Assembly (NCBI RefSeq): GCF_000382405.1
Contig: NZ_KB908255.1
Span: 248,001-312,000 of the forward strand
Direction of reading: 5' to 3'
Length of the DNA: 64,000 nt
Source of the DNA: Mycobacterium sp. 141
GTDB lineage: Bacteria; Actinomycetota; Actinomycetes; Mycobacteriales; Mycobacteriaceae
Shown: positions 1 through 11,935 of the stretch, piece after piece
How positions within the stretch are numbered: position 1 is the stretch's first letter
Layout of the letters: each line of letters begins with the position of its first letter
Notes under the pieces: generated by a model
Databases searched by the model: none
Told to the model about the DNA's origin: nothing
Seen by the model: the letters and a program-made list of their open reading frames with translations, nothing else
Program-made: the position numbers and the translations under genes

Positions 1-202
1 AGACTTCGGGGGCGGCGGCCAGGTTCGCCAGAGTGGCGGGCGCGGGAGCCACCGGAGTCTTGGGGACCGGTGTGCCATTGGAGGCCACGGTGCAGGGCAT
101 GGCGGCGGCTGTGGAACGGCGCTGACCGTCGCCGGCGCATCCGCCGAGGACCAACACGACGCCAGTGAGCAGCGCGATGACCAATCGCGTGGACGCCGGC
201 AT
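1..202 (-). CDS. Secreted lipoprotein, N-terminal part (runs off the window)
   Basis: Reading leftwards from ATG at 202, the frame opens with [20 protein letters not shown] and then GCAGDGQ. That is a short basic N-region, a hydrophobic core and a lipobox ending in Gly-Gly-Cys, so the product should be exported and lipid-anchored at Cys23. After the Cys comes a low-complexity Ala/Pro/Thr linker. The rest lies outside the window, so the family cannot be named. It is divergent from uvrC across a 56-bp gap. Confidence 0.6.
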   Translation of the reverse strand, partial: MPASTRLVIALLTGVVLVLGGCAGDGQRRSTAAAMPCTVASNGTPVPKTPVAPAPATLANLAAAPEV

Positions 203-245
203 CCGCACCTCTCGACGGTAGCGGAGATCTGTCTGATCGCGGCAG

Positions 246-251
246 TAACCT
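246..251 (+). promoter_or_regulatory. -10 element of a leaderless uvrC promoter
   Basis: TAACCT fits TANNNT and is followed by 7 nt and then the GTG of uvrC. This is the spacing expected when transcription starts at the start codon. No Shine-Dalgarno sequence precedes the GTG. Confidence 0.45.
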
Positions 252-258
252 GGAATCC

Positions 259-2292
259 GTGCCCGATCCAGCGACGTACCGCCCGGCGCCCGGATCGATC
301 CCAGTTGAACCGGGTGTCTACCGGTTTCGCGACCCCCACGGGCGGGTCATCTATGTCGGTAAGGCCAAGAGCCTGCGCGGCCGGCTGACGTCGTACTTCG
401 CCGACATCGCGAGCCTCGCGCCGCGCACCAGGCAGATGGTGATGACCGCGGGCAGCGTCGAGTGGACCGTGGTGAACACCGAGGTCGAGGCGCTGCAGCT
501 CGAGTACAACTGGATCAAGGAGTTCGATCCGCGCTTCAACATCCGCTATCGCGACGACAAGTCCTATCCGGTGCTGGCCGTGACGCTCAACGAGGAGTAT
601 CCGCGGTTGATGGTGTACCGCGGTCCGCGCCGCAAGGGTGTGCGCTACTTCGGTCCGTATTCGCATGCCTGGGCCATCCGGGAAACCCTTGACCTGCTCA
701 CCCGGGTGTTCCCGGCCCGCACCTGTTCGGCCGGAGTGTTCAAGCGGCACAACCAGATCGACCGTCCGTGCCTGCTCGGCTACATCGACAAGTGCTCGGC
801 CCCGTGTGTGGGCAGGGTCACCGCCGAGGAGCATCGGCGGATCGTCCTGGACTTCTGTGACTTCCTGGCCGGCCGCACCGACCGGCTGGCCCGCGATCTG
901 GAACAGCAGATGGTCGCCGCCGCCGAGGATCTGGATTTCGAGCGGGCGGCGCGCTTGCGGGACAACATCTCTGCGCTCAAGCGGGCGCTGGAGAGGCAGG
1001 CGGTGGTGTTCGGCGACGGTACCGATGCCGACGTGGTGGCCTTCGCCGATGACGATCTGGAGGCCGCCGTCCAGGTGTTCCACGTCCGTGGGGGCCGGGT
1101 GCGGGGTCAACGCGGCTGGATCGTGGAGAAATCGGGGGACCCGGAGCAGTCCGGGCAGGAGCAGTTGGTCGAGCAGTTTCTCACCCAGTTCTACGGTGAT
1201 CAGGCCGAGCTGGGCGGGGCCGGCTCGACCGAATCCTCTTCGCCCGAGGGGCTCATCGACGAAGCGACCAATCCGGTGCCGCGACAGGTGCTGGTGCCCG
1301 TGTTGCCGCCCAACGCCGACCAACTGACTGTCTGGCTGTCGGGGTTGCGCGGCTCACGGGTGGCGTTGCGGGTGCCGGTGCGCGGCGACAAGCGGGCGTT
1401 GGCCGAAACTGTGCAACGCAATGCGCAGGAGGCGCTGGCCCAGCACAAGCTCAAGCGGGCCGGGGATTTCAACGCCAGATCCGAGGCTCTGCAGAGCATT
1501 CAGGAATCCCTGGGATTGGCCGAGGCGCCACTGCGGATCGAGTGCATAGACATCAGCCATGTCCAGGGCACGGACGTGGTGGCGTCGCTCGTGGTGTTCG
1601 AGGACGGGCTGCCACGCAAGAGTGACTATCGCCACTACGCAATCCGGGAGGCTGCCGGGGACGGACGCTCCGACGACGTCGCCTCTATCGCCGAGGTCAC
1701 CCGACGGCGTTTCCACCGTCATCTCGCCGACACCAAACCGGATGCGACGGCGGCGGCCGAGCAACGGCCGCGCCGGTTCGCCTATCCGCCCAATCTGTTC
1801 GTCGTCGACGGCGGCGCCCCCCAGGTCAACGCCGCGGCCGCGGTGCTCGAGGAACTCGGCATCCACGACGTCGCGGTGATCGGTTTGGCCAAGCGGCTGG
1901 AGGAGGTGTGGGTGCCCTCCGAACCGGATCCGGTGATCCTGCCGCGCACCAGCGAGGGGCTGTACCTGTTGCAGCGGGTGCGCGACGAGGCGCACCGTTT
2001 CGCCATCAGCTACCACCGCAGCAAGCGGTCCAAGCGGATGACGGCGTCGGCTCTCGATGCGGTACGTGGGTTGGGAGAGAATCGGCGCAAGGCACTGGTG
2101 GCGCATTTCGGATCGGTGGCGCGCCTGAAAGAAGCGACGGTGGAGGAGATCACCGCTGTGCCGGGGATCGGCGTCGCGACGGCACGGGCTGTCCGTGAGG
2201 CGCTCAGGGGACAGGATTCCGGCGCACCGGCAGCCGTTATCCAGGATGATCAACCGAGGGGCGGCGCGATGACAGGGGGCGGACATGGATAA
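259..2292 (+). CDS. uvrC: Excinuclease ABC subunit C
   Basis: UvrC makes both incisions around bulky DNA lesions in nucleotide excision repair after UvrA and UvrB have verified the damage. The 677-residue product has the full family layout. An N-terminal GIY-YIG nuclease carries GVY at 19-21 and [12 protein letters not shown] from 31. A UvrB-binding UVR motif lies at about 213-248 ([16 protein letters not shown]). The RNase H-like 5' nuclease starts near residue 428 ([20 protein letters not shown]). Two helix-hairpin-helix motifs follow near 600 and 630 ([22 protein letters not shown]). The GTG start is favoured by the leaderless promoter spacing. It is followed at 24 bp by rapZ, the usual actinobacterial order. 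Confidence 0.97.
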   Translation: MPDPATYRPAPGSIPVEPGVYRFRDPHGRVIYVGKAKSLRGRLTSYFADIASLAPRTRQMVMTAGSVEWTVVNTEVEALQLEYNWIKEFDPRFNIRYRDDKSYPVLAVTLNEEYPRLMVYRGPRRKGVRYFGPYSHAWAIRETLDLLTRVFPARTCSAGVFKRHNQIDRPCLLGYIDKCSAPCVGRVTAEEHRRIVLDFCDFLAGRTDRLARDLEQQMVAAAEDLDFERAARLRDNISALKRALERQAVVFGDGTDADVVAFADDDLEAAVQVFHVRGGRVRGQRGWIVEKSGDPEQSGQEQLVEQFLTQFYGDQAELGGAGSTESSSPEGLIDEATNPVPRQVLVPVLPPNADQLTVWLSGLRGSRVALRVPVRGDKRALAETVQRNAQEALAQHKLKRAGDFNARSEALQSIQESLGLAEAPLRIECIDISHVQGTDVVASLVVFEDGLPRKSDYRHYAIREAAGDGRSDDVASIAEVTRRRFHRHLADTKPDATAAAEQRPRRFAYPPNLFVVDGGAPQVNAAAAVLEELGIHDVAVIGLAKRLEEVWVPSEPDPVILPRTSEGLYLLQRVRDEAHRFAISYHRSKRSKRMTASALDAVRGLGENRRKALVAHFGSVARLKEATVEEITAVPGIGVATARAVREALRGQDSGAPAAVIQDDQPRGGAMTGGGHG

Positions 2293-2316
2293 CAGTGAGC
2301 GGCAGGCGGATCGCGC

Positions 2317-3234
2317 GTGACAGAACAGCCACATCGGGATCCTCTCGACTCCACCGGGGCGGTTGGCGATTCCGGCATCGACGTGGTTTTGGTCACCGGT
2401 TTGTCCGGGGCAGGACGCGGCACGGCGGCCAAGGTGCTCGAGGACCTCGGCTGGTATGTCGCCGACAACCTGCCGCCCGAGCTGATTGCCCGGATGGTCG
2501 AGTTCGGTCTTGCAGCGGGGTCGCGGATCACTCAGCTGGCGGTGGTGATGGATGCGCGCTCGCGGGGGTTCACCGGGGACCTGGACTCGGTGCGCACCGA
2601 GCTCGCCACACGGAACATCACCCCGCGGGTGCTGTTCCTGGAGGCGTCCGACACCATCCTGGTACGCCGCTACGAGCAGAACCGGCGCAGTCACCCGTTG
2701 CAGGGCAATCAGACCCTGGCCGAGGGGATCGCCGCGGAGCGCGCGATGCTGGCCCCGGTCCGCGCAGTGGCCGACCTGGTCATCGACACCTCGGCGCTGC
2801 CGGTGCCCGCGCTGCGGGCGAGTATCGAGCGGGCGTTCGGCAGCGAGGCGGTGTCCGAAACCAACGTGACAGTAGAGTCGTTCGGCTACAAGTACGGGCT
2901 GCCGATGGACGCCGACACGGTGATGGATGTGCGGTTCCTGCCCAATCCGCACTGGGTGGACGAGTTGCGCCCGCACACCGGTCAGCATGCGGCGGTGCGG
3001 GACTATGTCCTCGGTCAGCCCGGAGCTCACGAATTTCTGGAGACCTACCATCGGCTGTTGGACGTCGTGATCGACGGATACCGCAGGGAGGGGAAGCGCT
3101 ATATGACCGTGGCCATTGGGTGCACCGGCGGCAAACATCGCAGCGTGGCGATTGCCGAAGCCCTGGCGCAGCGGTTGGCGGGCGGCGACAAACTCACGGT
3201 GCGAGTGCTGCACCGGGATCTGGGTCGCGAATGA
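2317..3234 (+). CDS. rapZ: RapZ/YvcJ-family nucleotide-binding protein
   Basis: A 305-residue P-loop protein of the RapZ/YvcJ family. RapZ in enterobacteria is an RNA-binding adaptor in amino-sugar control; the role in actinobacteria is less clear. The Walker A region reads GLSGAGRGTAAK (28-39), with Arg where other bacteria usually have Lys; I recall the M. tuberculosis homologue sharing this. The C-terminal domain has the conserved CTGGKHRSVAIAEAL segment near residue 267. The GTG start is inferred from homology. The stop overlaps the yvcK start as ATGA, which implies translational coupling. Confidence 0.92.
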   Translation: MTEQPHRDPLDSTGAVGDSGIDVVLVTGLSGAGRGTAAKVLEDLGWYVADNLPPELIARMVEFGLAAGSRITQLAVVMDARSRGFTGDLDSVRTELATRNITPRVLFLEASDTILVRRYEQNRRSHPLQGNQTLAEGIAAERAMLAPVRAVADLVIDTSALPVPALRASIERAFGSEAVSETNVTVESFGYKYGLPMDADTVMDVRFLPNPHWVDELRPHTGQHAAVRDYVLGQPGAHEFLETYHRLLDVVIDGYRREGKRYMTVAIGCTGGKHRSVAIAEALAQRLAGGDKLTVRVLHRDLGRE

Positions 3235-4298
3235 GCCCGCCCCGCATCGTCGCTCTGGGCGGTGGACACGGCCTGTATGCGACGTTGTCGGCGGCCCGAC
3301 GGCTCACGCCGCACGTGACCGCGGTGGTGACGGTGGCCGATGACGGCGGCTCGTCGGGCCGGCTGCGCTCCGAGCTGGACGTGGTCCCACCAGGCGATCT
3401 TCGAATGGCATTGGCAGCTTTGGCGTCCGACAGTCCGCACGGCCGGCTGTGGGCAACCATCATCCAGCACCGGTTCGGTGGCAGCGGTGCCCTTGCCGGG
3501 CACCCCATCGGCAACCTGATACTGGCAGGGCTCAACGAGGTCCTGGCCGATCCGGTGGCAGCGCTCGACGAGCTCGGCCGGATTCTCGGGGTCAAGGGCC
3601 GGGTGCTGCCGATGTGCCCGATCGCGCTGCGGATCGAGGCCGACGTGGCGGGGCTGGAATCCGACCCCAGGGTGAGCCGGGTGATCCGCGGTCAGGTGGC
3701 CATCGCGACCACCGTCGGGCAGGTGCGCCGGGTCCGGTTGCTGCCGGGCGACCCGCCCGCCACCCGGCAGGCCATCGACGCGATCATGGCTGCCGATCTG
3801 GTGGTGCTCGGCCCGGGCTCGTGGTTCACCAGCGTCATCCCGCATGTGCTGGTGCCCCAGTTGGCGGCGGCACTCGACGCGACCACGGCCCGGCGCGCGT
3901 TGGTGTTGAATCTGGTGGCCGAGCCTGGCGAGACGGCGGGCTTCTCGGTAGAGCGGCACATTCACGTACTGGCCCAGCATGCGCCGGGCTTTACGGTGCA
4001 CGACATCATCGTCGACGCCACCAGCGTGCCGAGTCAGCGTGAGCGTGAGCAGCTCAGCCGAACGGCCAAGATCCTCGACGCCCGCGTAGAGTTTGCTGAC
4101 GTCTGCCGACCTGGTACACCTTTACATGACCCGGCGAGGTTGGCCGCGGCCCTGGAAAGCGTCGGCCTGCGTGCCACCACACCTGACGGCAGCATCGTGC
4201 AGGAACCGACTCTTCCCACGTCCGTCGCCGGGCCGGTCGATGTCCTGCGGCAGGAACCGGCACCGAACAGATCGAGAGGGGACGATCCGTGGCGATGA
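3231..4298 (+). CDS. yvcK: YvcK/CuvA family protein
   Basis: A 355-residue member of the YvcK family (related to the CofD fold), which binds UDP-sugars. It is needed for normal cell shape and carbon use in Bacillus and mycobacteria, where it is called CuvA. Visible hallmarks are [16 protein letters not shown] at the N-terminus, [15 protein letters not shown] near residue 35 and [16 protein letters not shown] in the middle. The ATG at 3231 overlaps the rapZ stop. The 3' end overlaps the whiA GTG by 10 bp. The reading frame stays open far upstream through rapZ, but only the part from 3231 resembles the family. Confidence 0.93.
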   Translation: MSPPRIVALGGGHGLYATLSAARRLTPHVTAVVTVADDGGSSGRLRSELDVVPPGDLRMALAALASDSPHGRLWATIIQHRFGGSGALAGHPIGNLILAGLNEVLADPVAALDELGRILGVKGRVLPMCPIALRIEADVAGLESDPRVSRVIRGQVAIATTVGQVRRVRLLPGDPPATRQAIDAIMAADLVVLGPGSWFTSVIPHVLVPQLAAALDATTARRALVLNLVAEPGETAGFSVERHIHVLAQHAPGFTVHDIIVDATSVPSQREREQLSRTAKILDARVEFADVCRPGTPLHDPARLAAALESVGLRATTPDGSIVQEPTLPTSVAGPVDVLRQEPAPNRSRGDDPWR

Positions 4299-5272
4299 CA
4301 GCCGAGGTGAAGGACGAGCTGAGCCGACTGATGGTCAATTCGGTGAGTGCCCGCCGCGCCGAGGTCGCCTCGCTGCTGAGGTTCGCCGGCGGTTTGCACA
4401 TCGTCGCGGGGCGCGTTGTGGTGGAGGCCGAGGTCGATCTCGGCATCATCGCGCGCCGGCTCCGCAAGGACATCCACGACCTCTACGGCTACAACGCAGT
4501 GGTGCACGTGCTGTCGGCCAGCGGTATCCGGAAGAACACCCGCTACGTGGTGCGGGTGGCCGCGGATGGCGAAGCGTTGGCGAGGCAGACCGGCCTGCTC
4601 GATCTGCGGGGTCGCCCGGTGCGGGGGTTGCCCGCCCAGGTGGTCGGCGGCAGCGTGGCCGATGCCGAAGCCGCCTGGCGGGGGGCGTTCCTGGCGCACG
4701 GCTCACTGACCGAACCTGGTCGCTCATCGGCGCTTGAGGTCAGTTGCCCGGGACCTGAGGCAGCATTGGCCCTGGTGGGCGCCGCGCGGCGGTTGGGTGT
4801 CAATGCCAAGGCTCGTGAAGTACGCGGCAGCGACCGGGTGGTGGTGCGAGACGGCGAGGCGATCGGCGACCTGCTGACCCGGATGGGTGCCCAGGACACC
4901 CGGCTCACCTGGGAGGAGCGCCGGATGCGCCGGGAGGTTCGGGCGACGGCCAACCGGTTGGCGAATTTCGACGACGCGAACCTGCGCCGGTCGGCGCGGG
5001 CCGCTGTCGCCGCTGCGGCGCGGGTGGAGCGCGCGTTGCACATCCTCGGCGACGGGGTGCCCGACCACCTTGCGGCAGCGGGCAAGCTGCGTGTCGAGCA
5101 TCGACAGGCTTCGCTCGAGGAGCTCGGCCGGCTCGCCGATCCGCCGATGACGAAAGATGCTGTGGCAGGCCGGATTCGGCGATTATTGTCGATGGCCGAC
5201 CGCAAGGCCAAGCAGGACGGCATCCCCGACACCGAGTCGGCGGTCACCCCGGATCTGCTCGACGAAGCCTGA
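4289..5272 (+). CDS. whiA: WhiA sporulation/cell-division regulator
   Basis: A 327-residue WhiA homologue. It has an N-terminal domain derived from a LAGLIDADG homing endonuclease (with [20 protein letters not shown]) and a C-terminal helix-turn-helix segment ending around [19 protein letters not shown]. WhiA is a conserved actinobacterial DNA-binding protein controlling septation genes with WhiB in Streptomyces; in mycobacteria its targets are less well known. The GTG start at 4289 lies inside the yvcK end and follows GAGAGGGGAC, a good ribosome-binding site. It is the third gene of the coupled rapZ-yvcK-whiA run. Confidence 0.95.
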   Translation: MAMTAEVKDELSRLMVNSVSARRAEVASLLRFAGGLHIVAGRVVVEAEVDLGIIARRLRKDIHDLYGYNAVVHVLSASGIRKNTRYVVRVAADGEALARQTGLLDLRGRPVRGLPAQVVGGSVADAEAAWRGAFLAHGSLTEPGRSSALEVSCPGPEAALALVGAARRLGVNAKAREVRGSDRVVVRDGEAIGDLLTRMGAQDTRLTWEERRMRREVRATANRLANFDDANLRRSARAAVAAAARVERALHILGDGVPDHLAAAGKLRVEHRQASLEELGRLADPPMTKDAVAGRIRRLLSMADRKAKQDGIPDTESAVTPDLLDEA

Positions 5273-5303
5273 GCCGGACGTGACCCGTCACGGCGTCGCG
5301 TAG

Positions 5304-6428
<1,125 letters not shown>

Positions 6429-6432
6429 CCCG

Positions 6433-7656
6433 ATGGCTGTCAAGACTCTCGAAGATCTGTTGGCCGAGGGTGTCGAGGGTCGGGGCGTGTTGGTCCGCTC
6501 CGATCTGAACGTCCCCCTCGACGACAAAGGCGCCATCACCGATACCGGCCGTATCGTCGCCTCGGTGCCGACGCTGAAGGCACTCGCCGAGGCAGGCGCC
6601 AAGGTCGTTGTCACAGCACACCTGGGTCGTCCCAAGGGTGGGCCGGATCCCAAGTTCTCACTGGCCCCGGTTGCCGCGGCGCTGGGGGAGAAACTTGGCC
6701 GGCACGTCCAGTTGGCCGGTGATGTGGTGGGCACCGACGCGCTCGCCCGGGCTGAGGGGCTGACCGACGGCGACGTGCTGCTGCTGGAGAACATTCGGTT
6801 CGACCCACGCGAAACCAGCAAGGACGACACCGAGCGGCTGGCGCTGGCCCGGGAATTGGCCGCCCTCGTCGAGGGCGCCGACGGGTCGCCCGGTGCATTC
6901 GTTTCCGACGGCTTCGGCGTGGTGCACCGCAAACAGGCTTCGGTGTATGACGTCGCGACGCTGCTGCCGCACTACGCCGGCACGTTGGTGGCCGCTGAGG
7001 TCAAGGTGTTGCAGCAGCTGACCAGTTCGACCGAACGTCCCTACGCGGTGGTGCTCGGCGGCTCCAAGGTGTCCGACAAGCTGGCGGTGATCGAGAACCT
7101 GGCCGGCAAGGCCGACAGCCTCGTCATCGGCGGTGGCATGTGCTTCACCTTCCTTGCCGCGCAAGGGGTTTCGGTGGGAACATCGCTGCTGCAAGAGGAG
7201 ATGATCGATACCTGCAAGCGGCTGCTCGACACCTACGGCGATGTCATCCATCTTCCGGTCGACATTGTTGTCGCCGACAAGTTCGCGGCTGACGCCGAGC
7301 CCGAGACGGTCGCTTCGGACCGCATCCCGGACGGCAAGATGGGCCTCGACATCGGCCCGGAATCGGTGAAGCGGTTCACCGCGCTGCTGTCTAATGCCAA
7401 AACGGTGTTCTGGAACGGCCCGATGGGCGTCTTCGAGTTCCCGGCGTTCTCGGCAGGCACCAAGGGCGTGGCCGAAGCCATCATCGGTGCCACGGCCAAG
7501 GGTGCCTTCAGCGTCGTCGGCGGCGGTGATTCGGCCGCGGCCGTGCGTCAGCTGGGCTTGCCCGAGGATGGTTTCTCGCACATTTCCACCGGCGGCGGTG
7601 CGTCGCTGGAATACCTTGAGGGCAAAGATCTGCCCGGTATCGAAATTTTACAGTAG
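6433..7656 (+). CDS. pgk: Phosphoglycerate kinase
   Basis: Transfers phosphate from 1,3-bisphosphoglycerate to ADP. The 407-residue protein has the family's N-terminal substrate segment [13 protein letters not shown] and the TAHLGRPKG loop. Also present are [16 protein letters not shown], the nucleotide-site [10 protein letters not shown] and the C-terminal [13 protein letters not shown]. Position directly after gap and 30 bp before tpiA indicates one glycolytic operon. Confidence 0.97.
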   Translation: MAVKTLEDLLAEGVEGRGVLVRSDLNVPLDDKGAITDTGRIVASVPTLKALAEAGAKVVVTAHLGRPKGGPDPKFSLAPVAAALGEKLGRHVQLAGDVVGTDALARAEGLTDGDVLLLENIRFDPRETSKDDTERLALARELAALVEGADGSPGAFVSDGFGVVHRKQASVYDVATLLPHYAGTLVAAEVKVLQQLTSSTERPYAVVLGGSKVSDKLAVIENLAGKADSLVIGGGMCFTFLAAQGVSVGTSLLQEEMIDTCKRLLDTYGDVIHLPVDIVVADKFAADAEPETVASDRIPDGKMGLDIGPESVKRFTALLSNAKTVFWNGPMGVFEFPAFSAGTKGVAEAIIGATAKGAFSVVGGGDSAAAVRQLGLPEDGFSHISTGGGASLEYLEGKDLPGIEILQ

Positions 7657-7686
7657 TTCGTCCACTCACGATCAACGAGGAGACCC

Positions 7687-8472
7687 GTGGCCCGTACGCC
7701 GCTCATCGCCGGCAACTGGAAGATGAACCTCAATCACTTCGAGGCCATCGCCCTGGTACAGAAGATCGCATTTGCCTTGCCGGACAAGTACTTTGACAAA
7801 GTCGACGTCACCGTCATCCCGCCGTTCACCGATCTGCGCAGTGTGCAGACGCTCGTCGACGGGGACAAACTGCGGCTGACCTACGGCGCGCAGGATCTGT
7901 CGCAGCACGATTCCGGTGCCTATACCGGCGATATCAGCGGCGCGTTCCTGGCCAAGCTGGGTTGCAGCTACGTCGTGGTGGGGCACTCCGAGCGGCGGAC
8001 GTATCACCACGAGGACGATGCGCTGGTGGCCGCCAAGACCGCCGCGGCGCTGAAGCACGGCGTCACCCCGATCGTCTGCATCGGTGAGCAGCTCGAGGTG
8101 CGTGAAGCCGGCGACCACGTCGAGTTCAACGTGAACTCGTTGCGCGGCTCTCTGGCCGGGCTGTCGAAGGAGCAGGTCGGCCAGGTTGTTATCGCTTACG
8201 AGCCTGTGTGGGCCATCGGCACCGGCCGGGTGGCCAGTGCGGCCGACGCGCAGGAGGTCTGCAAGGCCATCCGCGACGAACTTGGCAACCTGTCGTCGCC
8301 GGAGCTCGCCGCGGACATCCGGGTGCTTTACGGCGGCTCGGTCAACGCCAAGAACGCCGGTGAGATCGTCGCCCAGCCCGATATCGACGGCGCGTTGGTG
8401 GGTGGTGCCTCGCTGGACGGTGAGCAGTTCGCCACGCTGTCGGCCATCGCCGCAGGTGGGCCGCTGCCGTAA
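7687..8472 (+). CDS. tpiA: Triosephosphate isomerase
   Basis: Interconverts dihydroxyacetone phosphate and glyceraldehyde-3-phosphate. Of 261 residues, it shows the substrate lysine in AGNWKMNLN (near 12), the histidine loop VVVGHSERR (about 97-105) and the catalytic glutamate in [11 protein letters not shown] (about 172). The phosphate loop [12 protein letters not shown] is also present. The GTG start follows GAGGAGACCC, a strong ribosome-binding site. Confidence 0.97.
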   Translation: MARTPLIAGNWKMNLNHFEAIALVQKIAFALPDKYFDKVDVTVIPPFTDLRSVQTLVDGDKLRLTYGAQDLSQHDSGAYTGDISGAFLAKLGCSYVVVGHSERRTYHHEDDALVAAKTAAALKHGVTPIVCIGEQLEVREAGDHVEFNVNSLRGSLAGLSKEQVGQVVIAYEPVWAIGTGRVASAADAQEVCKAIRDELGNLSSPELAADIRVLYGGSVNAKNAGEIVAQPDIDGALVGGASLDGEQFATLSAIAAGGPLP

Positions 8473-8503
8473 CCCCGGGGCCGGGCCCGGCACGCTGACC
8501 AGG

Positions 8504-8509
8504 TACTCT
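8504..8509 (+). promoter_or_regulatory. -10 of a leaderless secG promoter
   Basis: TACTCT fits TANNNT and is followed by exactly 7 nt before the secG ATG. This suggests secG has its own leaderless promoter besides read-through from tpiA. Confidence 0.4.
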
Positions 8510-8516
8510 GACGGCC

Positions 8517-8750
8517 ATGCAATTGGCGCTGCAGATCATCCTGGTCGTGACCAGTGTGCTGGTCGTGCTGTTGGTCCTGCTGCACCGTGCCAAGGGTGGC
8601 GGTCTGTCCACCCTCTTCGGCGGCGGCGTCCAGTCCAGCCTGTCCGGTTCCACGGTGGTGGAGAAGAACCTCGACCGGCTGACGCTGTTCGTCACCGGCA
8701 TCTGGCTGGTGTCCATCATCGGCGTCGCGCTCGAGATCAAATACAGCTGA
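8517..8750 (+). CDS. secG: Preprotein translocase subunit SecG
   Basis: A 77-residue SecG, the small accessory subunit of the SecYEG channel. It has two membrane segments (about 2-22 and 52-73) separated by the conserved cytoplasmic stretch KGGGLSTLFGGGVQSSLSGS. Position after tpiA is the standard actinobacterial arrangement. A hairpin follows the gene. Confidence 0.93.
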   Translation: MQLALQIILVVTSVLVVLLVLLHRAKGGGLSTLFGGGVQSSLSGSTVVEKNLDRLTLFVTGIWLVSIIGVALEIKYS

Positions 8751-8780
8751 TACCGGACGCCGGGCTCTGGCGGTAGGGCA

Positions 8781-8806
8781 CGCCGCCTACGACCCCGTAG
8801 GCGGCG
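8781..8806 (+). terminator. Hairpin terminator after secG
   Basis: CGCCGCCTACG, loop ACCC, then CGTAGGCGGCG is a perfect 11-bp stem 30 bp after the secG stop. There is no T-tract, which is common for mycobacterial intrinsic terminators. It lies between secG and the ppc promoter. Confidence 0.6.
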
Positions 8807-8840
8807 CCCACCCGGCATGCGCCGCGTTCTGAACCACGTC

Positions 8841-8846
8841 GATACT
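8841..8846 (+). promoter_or_regulatory. -10 of a leaderless ppc promoter
   Basis: GATACT (an NANNNT match) stands 7 nt before the ppc ATG. No ribosome-binding site is visible, in keeping with a leaderless message. Confidence 0.4.
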
Positions 8847-8853
8847 GGAACCC

Positions 8854-11658
8854 ATGACGGATGCCTCCGATACCACCTTGTTGCCCATCGGCTCGGTGTA
8901 CCGCACCCAGGTAGGTCGGGAAGCCACCGAACCGATGCGTGAGGACATCAGGCTGCTCGGCGCCATCCTCGGTGACACAGTGCGCGAACACAACGGTGAG
9001 GCGGTGTTCGACCTCATAGAGCGGGCGCGGGTGGAATCGTTCCGGGTCCGTCGCTCCGAGATCGACCGCGCCGAGTTGGCCGGACTGTTCGCCGGAATCG
9101 ACGTCCACCAGGCCATCCCGGTGATTCGGGCGTTCACTCATTTCGCGCTGCTGGCCAACGTGGCCGAGGACATCCACCGGGAACGGCGCCGCGCGGTGCA
9201 TGTGGCGGCCGGGGAACCGCCGCAGGACAGCAGTCTGGCTGCCACCTATCTCAAGCTGGACTCGGCTGAACTCGACTCTGCTGCCGTCGCCGATGCGCTT
9301 ACCGGCGCGCTGGTCTCACCGGTCATCACCGCGCATCCCACCGAGACCCGTCGCCGGACCGTCTTCGACACCCAGCACCGGATCACCGAGCTGATGCGGC
9401 TGAGGCTGCACGGCCACACTCACACCGCCGACGACCGCGATATCGAGGTCGAGTTGCGGCGGCACATCCTCACGCTGTGGCAGACCGCACTGGTGCGGTT
9501 GTCGCGGCTGAAGATCTCCGACGAGATCGAAACCGGGCTGCGCTACTACCCGTCGGCCTTCTTTGACGTCATTCCCCAGGTCAACGCTCAGGTGAGAGCC
9601 GCGTTGCAGGCCCGCTGGCCCGATGCCGGGTTGCTGCAGGATCCGATCCTGCGCCCCGGATCGTGGATCGGTGGTGACCGGGATGGCAACCCCAACGTGA
9701 CATCAGAGGTCGTCCGGATGGCCACCGGCAGCGCAGCCCACATGGCGCTGGCCCGCTACTTCACGGAGCTCACCGCGCTGGAGGAAGAGCTGTCGATGTC
9801 GGCGCGGCTGGTCCGTGTCAGCCCCGCACTGACAGCTCTCGCCGATGCCTGTACCGAACCGGCCCGCGCCGACGAACCGTACCGCCGGGCGCTGCGGGTG
9901 ATCCATGCGCGGCTCACTGCGACGGCCGTGGCGATCCTCGACGAGCAGCCCGAGCACATGCTCGACCTCGGGCTGACCGCGTATGCGTCGCCGGCAGAGT
10001 TGCTCACCGACCTCGACACCGTCGACGCCTCGCTGCGCGGACACGGCAGCGCCGTAGTGGCCGACGACCGGCTGGCCCGGTTACGGGAATCCGTGCGGGT
10101 CTTCGGTTTTCATCTGTGCGGCCTGGACATGCGGCAGAACTCGGAGGTGCACGAGGAGGTCGTCGCTGAGCTGCTGGCCTGGGCCGGGGTGCACGCTGAC
10201 TATGCATCGTTGCCCGAGGCGCAGCGGATCGAACTGCTCGCCGCCGAACTGGCCACCCGACGGCCGCTCATCGGAGAGAACGCACAGCTTTCAGAGCTGG
10301 CACACAAGGAACTCGGCATTGTCGCCGCGGCGGCGCGTGCGGTCAAGGTGCTCGGGCCGCAGGCGGTACCCAACTACATCATCTCGATGTGTCAGTCGGT
10401 ATCCGATCTGTTGGAGGCCGCAGTGCTCCTGAAAGAGGCTGGGCTGCTGGATGTTTCGACCGGCTACTGCCCGGTGGGCATCGTGCCGCTGTTCGAGACC
10501 ATCGACGACCTGCAGCGCGGCTCGGCCATCCTGGAGGACGCCCTGAACCTGCCGGTGTACGGCGAGATCGTCACCGCACGCGGTCGGCAGCAGGAAGTGA
10601 TGCTCGGCTACTCGGACTCCAACAAGGACGGCGGTTATCTGGCGGCCAACTGGGCGTTGTACCGGGCTGAGCTGGACCTGGTCGAATCGGCGCGCAAAAC
10701 CGGAATCCGGTTGCGGCTTTTCCATGGTCGCGGCGGCACCGTCGGCCGTGGCGGCGGTCCCAGCTATGACGCCATCCTGGCGCAGCCGCCGGGTGCGGTG
10801 AAGGGATCGCTGCGCATCACCGAGCAGGGGGAGGTGATCGCGGCCAAGTACGCCGAACCCCGGATCGCACACCGCAATCTCGAGACCCTGCTGGCCGCGA
10901 CCCTGGAGTCCACGCTGCTCGACGTCGAAGGGCTCGGCGACGAGGCCGGCCCGGCATATGCGGTATTGGATGATCTCGCTGCCCGTGCTCAGCGCGCGTA
11001 TGCCGAATTGGTGCACGACACACCGGGTTTCGTTGACTACTTCAAAGCATCCACGCCAGTGAGCGAGATCGGTGCGCTCAACATCGGTAGTCGCCCCACC
11101 TCCCGCAAACCGACCACCTCGATCGCCGATCTGCGCGCGATCCCATGGGTGCTGGCCTGGAGCCAGTCGCGAGTCATGCTGCCCGGTTGGTACGGCACCG
11201 GGACGGCGTTCGAGGACTACTTGTCGGCGGAAGGTCCGGAAAACGCGGATGCTCGGCTGGCGGTGTTGCAGGACCTCTACGAACGCTGGCCGTTTTTCGC
11301 GACCGTACTGTCGAACATGGCTCAGGTGCTCGCGAAGTCGGATATGGGTTTGGCGGCGCGGTATTCGGAGCTGGTCGACGATGAGGACTTGCGAGCCCGA
11401 GTATTCGACAAGATCGTCGCCGAACACGAGCGCACCATCCGCATGCACCGGTTGATCACGGGTCAGGATGATCTACTGGCCGACAACCCGGCCCTGGCCC
11501 GGTCGGTATTCAACCGGTTCCCGTATCTCGAGCCGCTCAACCATCTGCAGGTCGAACTGTTGCGGCGCTACCGTTCCGGAGACACCGATGAGCGGGTCCA
11601 ACGTGGCATCCTGCTCACGATGAGTGGGCTGGCCACCGCTTTGCGGAACAGCGGTTGA
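8854..11658 (+). CDS. ppc: Phosphoenolpyruvate carboxylase
   Basis: Fixes bicarbonate onto PEP to give oxaloacetate, refilling the TCA cycle. The 934-residue protein has the catalytic histidine motif [14 protein letters not shown] near residue 159, [14 protein letters not shown], and [16 protein letters not shown] near 585. The glycine-rich [15 protein letters not shown] follows near 623 and the C-terminus is RNSG. As I recall M. tuberculosis lacks ppc, whereas many other mycobacteria keep it here after secG. The preceding hairpin and own promoter suggest separate transcription. Confidence 0.96.
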   Translation: MTDASDTTLLPIGSVYRTQVGREATEPMREDIRLLGAILGDTVREHNGEAVFDLIERARVESFRVRRSEIDRAELAGLFAGIDVHQAIPVIRAFTHFALLANVAEDIHRERRRAVHVAAGEPPQDSSLAATYLKLDSAELDSAAVADALTGALVSPVITAHPTETRRRTVFDTQHRITELMRLRLHGHTHTADDRDIEVELRRHILTLWQTALVRLSRLKISDEIETGLRYYPSAFFDVIPQVNAQVRAALQARWPDAGLLQDPILRPGSWIGGDRDGNPNVTSEVVRMATGSAAHMALARYFTELTALEEELSMSARLVRVSPALTALADACTEPARADEPYRRALRVIHARLTATAVAILDEQPEHMLDLGLTAYASPAELLTDLDTVDASLRGHGSAVVADDRLARLRESVRVFGFHLCGLDMRQNSEVHEEVVAELLAWAGVHADYASLPEAQRIELLAAELATRRPLIGENAQLSELAHKELGIVAAAARAVKVLGPQAVPNYIISMCQSVSDLLEAAVLLKEAGLLDVSTGYCPVGIVPLFETIDDLQRGSAILEDALNLPVYGEIVTARGRQQEVMLGYSDSNKDGGYLAANWALYRAELDLVESARKTGIRLRLFHGRGGTVGRGGGPSYDAILAQPPGAVKGSLRITEQGEVIAAKYAEPRIAHRNLETLLAATLESTLLDVEGLGDEAGPAYAVLDDLAARAQRAYAELVHDTPGFVDYFKASTPVSEIGALNIGSRPTSRKPTTSIADLRAIPWVLAWSQSRVMLPGWYGTGTAFEDYLSAEGPENADARLAVLQDLYERWPFFATVLSNMAQVLAKSDMGLAARYSELVDDEDLRARVFDKIVAEHERTIRMHRLITGQDDLLADNPALARSVFNRFPYLEPLNHLQVELLRRYRSGDTDERVQRGILLTMSGLATALRNSG

Positions 11659-11771
11659 TCGCGTTGCCGCAACGGCTGTCAGCGTCTTGATCCGCAGGGC
11701 ACACCTGTCGCCTCTTTCTGCCAGGACAGTCGGTATGGAACCGAGCGGGGCTCCGGTGCGTCTGAACCGGT

Positions 11772-11918
11772 GTGGCGAAATACTGTTCGTACCGCTGGCA
11801 ATCGAGGTGTGAGCGCACTCCCGAGCCGGCTCTGTCCGACTACCTGGCGGGGTACGCCGAGGCGCTGGTCGACGCGCAGTGCGACCGGCGCCCCGGGTCC
11901 ACCGTCGAGGAAGCGTGA
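11772..11918 (+). CDS. Possible 48-residue protein, unknown
   Basis: A short frame from GTG encodes MAKYCSYRWQSRCERTPEPA and continues ...LSDYLAGYAEALVDAQCDRR to a TGA at 11916. The second half has an amphipathic, acidic, coding-like composition, and three cysteines are present. There is no clear ribosome-binding site or promoter. The rest of 11659-11935 shows no other gene. It ends 17 bp before the convergent reductase gene. It could be a real small protein or the tail of a decayed gene. Confidence 0.3.
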   Translation: MAKYCSYRWQSRCERTPEPALSDYLAGYAEALVDAQCDRRPGSTVEEA

Positions 11919-11935
11919 ATGGTCAGATCGTGAAG

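Noticed and set aside
2400..2440. Broken Walker A in RapZ (Arg in place of Lys)
   Set aside because: I recall the same residue in the M. tuberculosis homologue, so it is a lineage trait rather than a defect here.
1354..3213. Long minus-strand open frame (619 codons) opposite uvrC and rapZ
   Set aside because: It is antisense to two clear genes, rich in His/Arg/Gly as expected for the shadow of GC-rich coding DNA, and matches no family.
2295..3230. Possible N-terminal extension or fusion in frame with yvcK
   Set aside because: The frame is open through rapZ but its translation is Gly/Arg-rich and unlike any protein; ATGA coupling at 3231 gives a normal YvcK.
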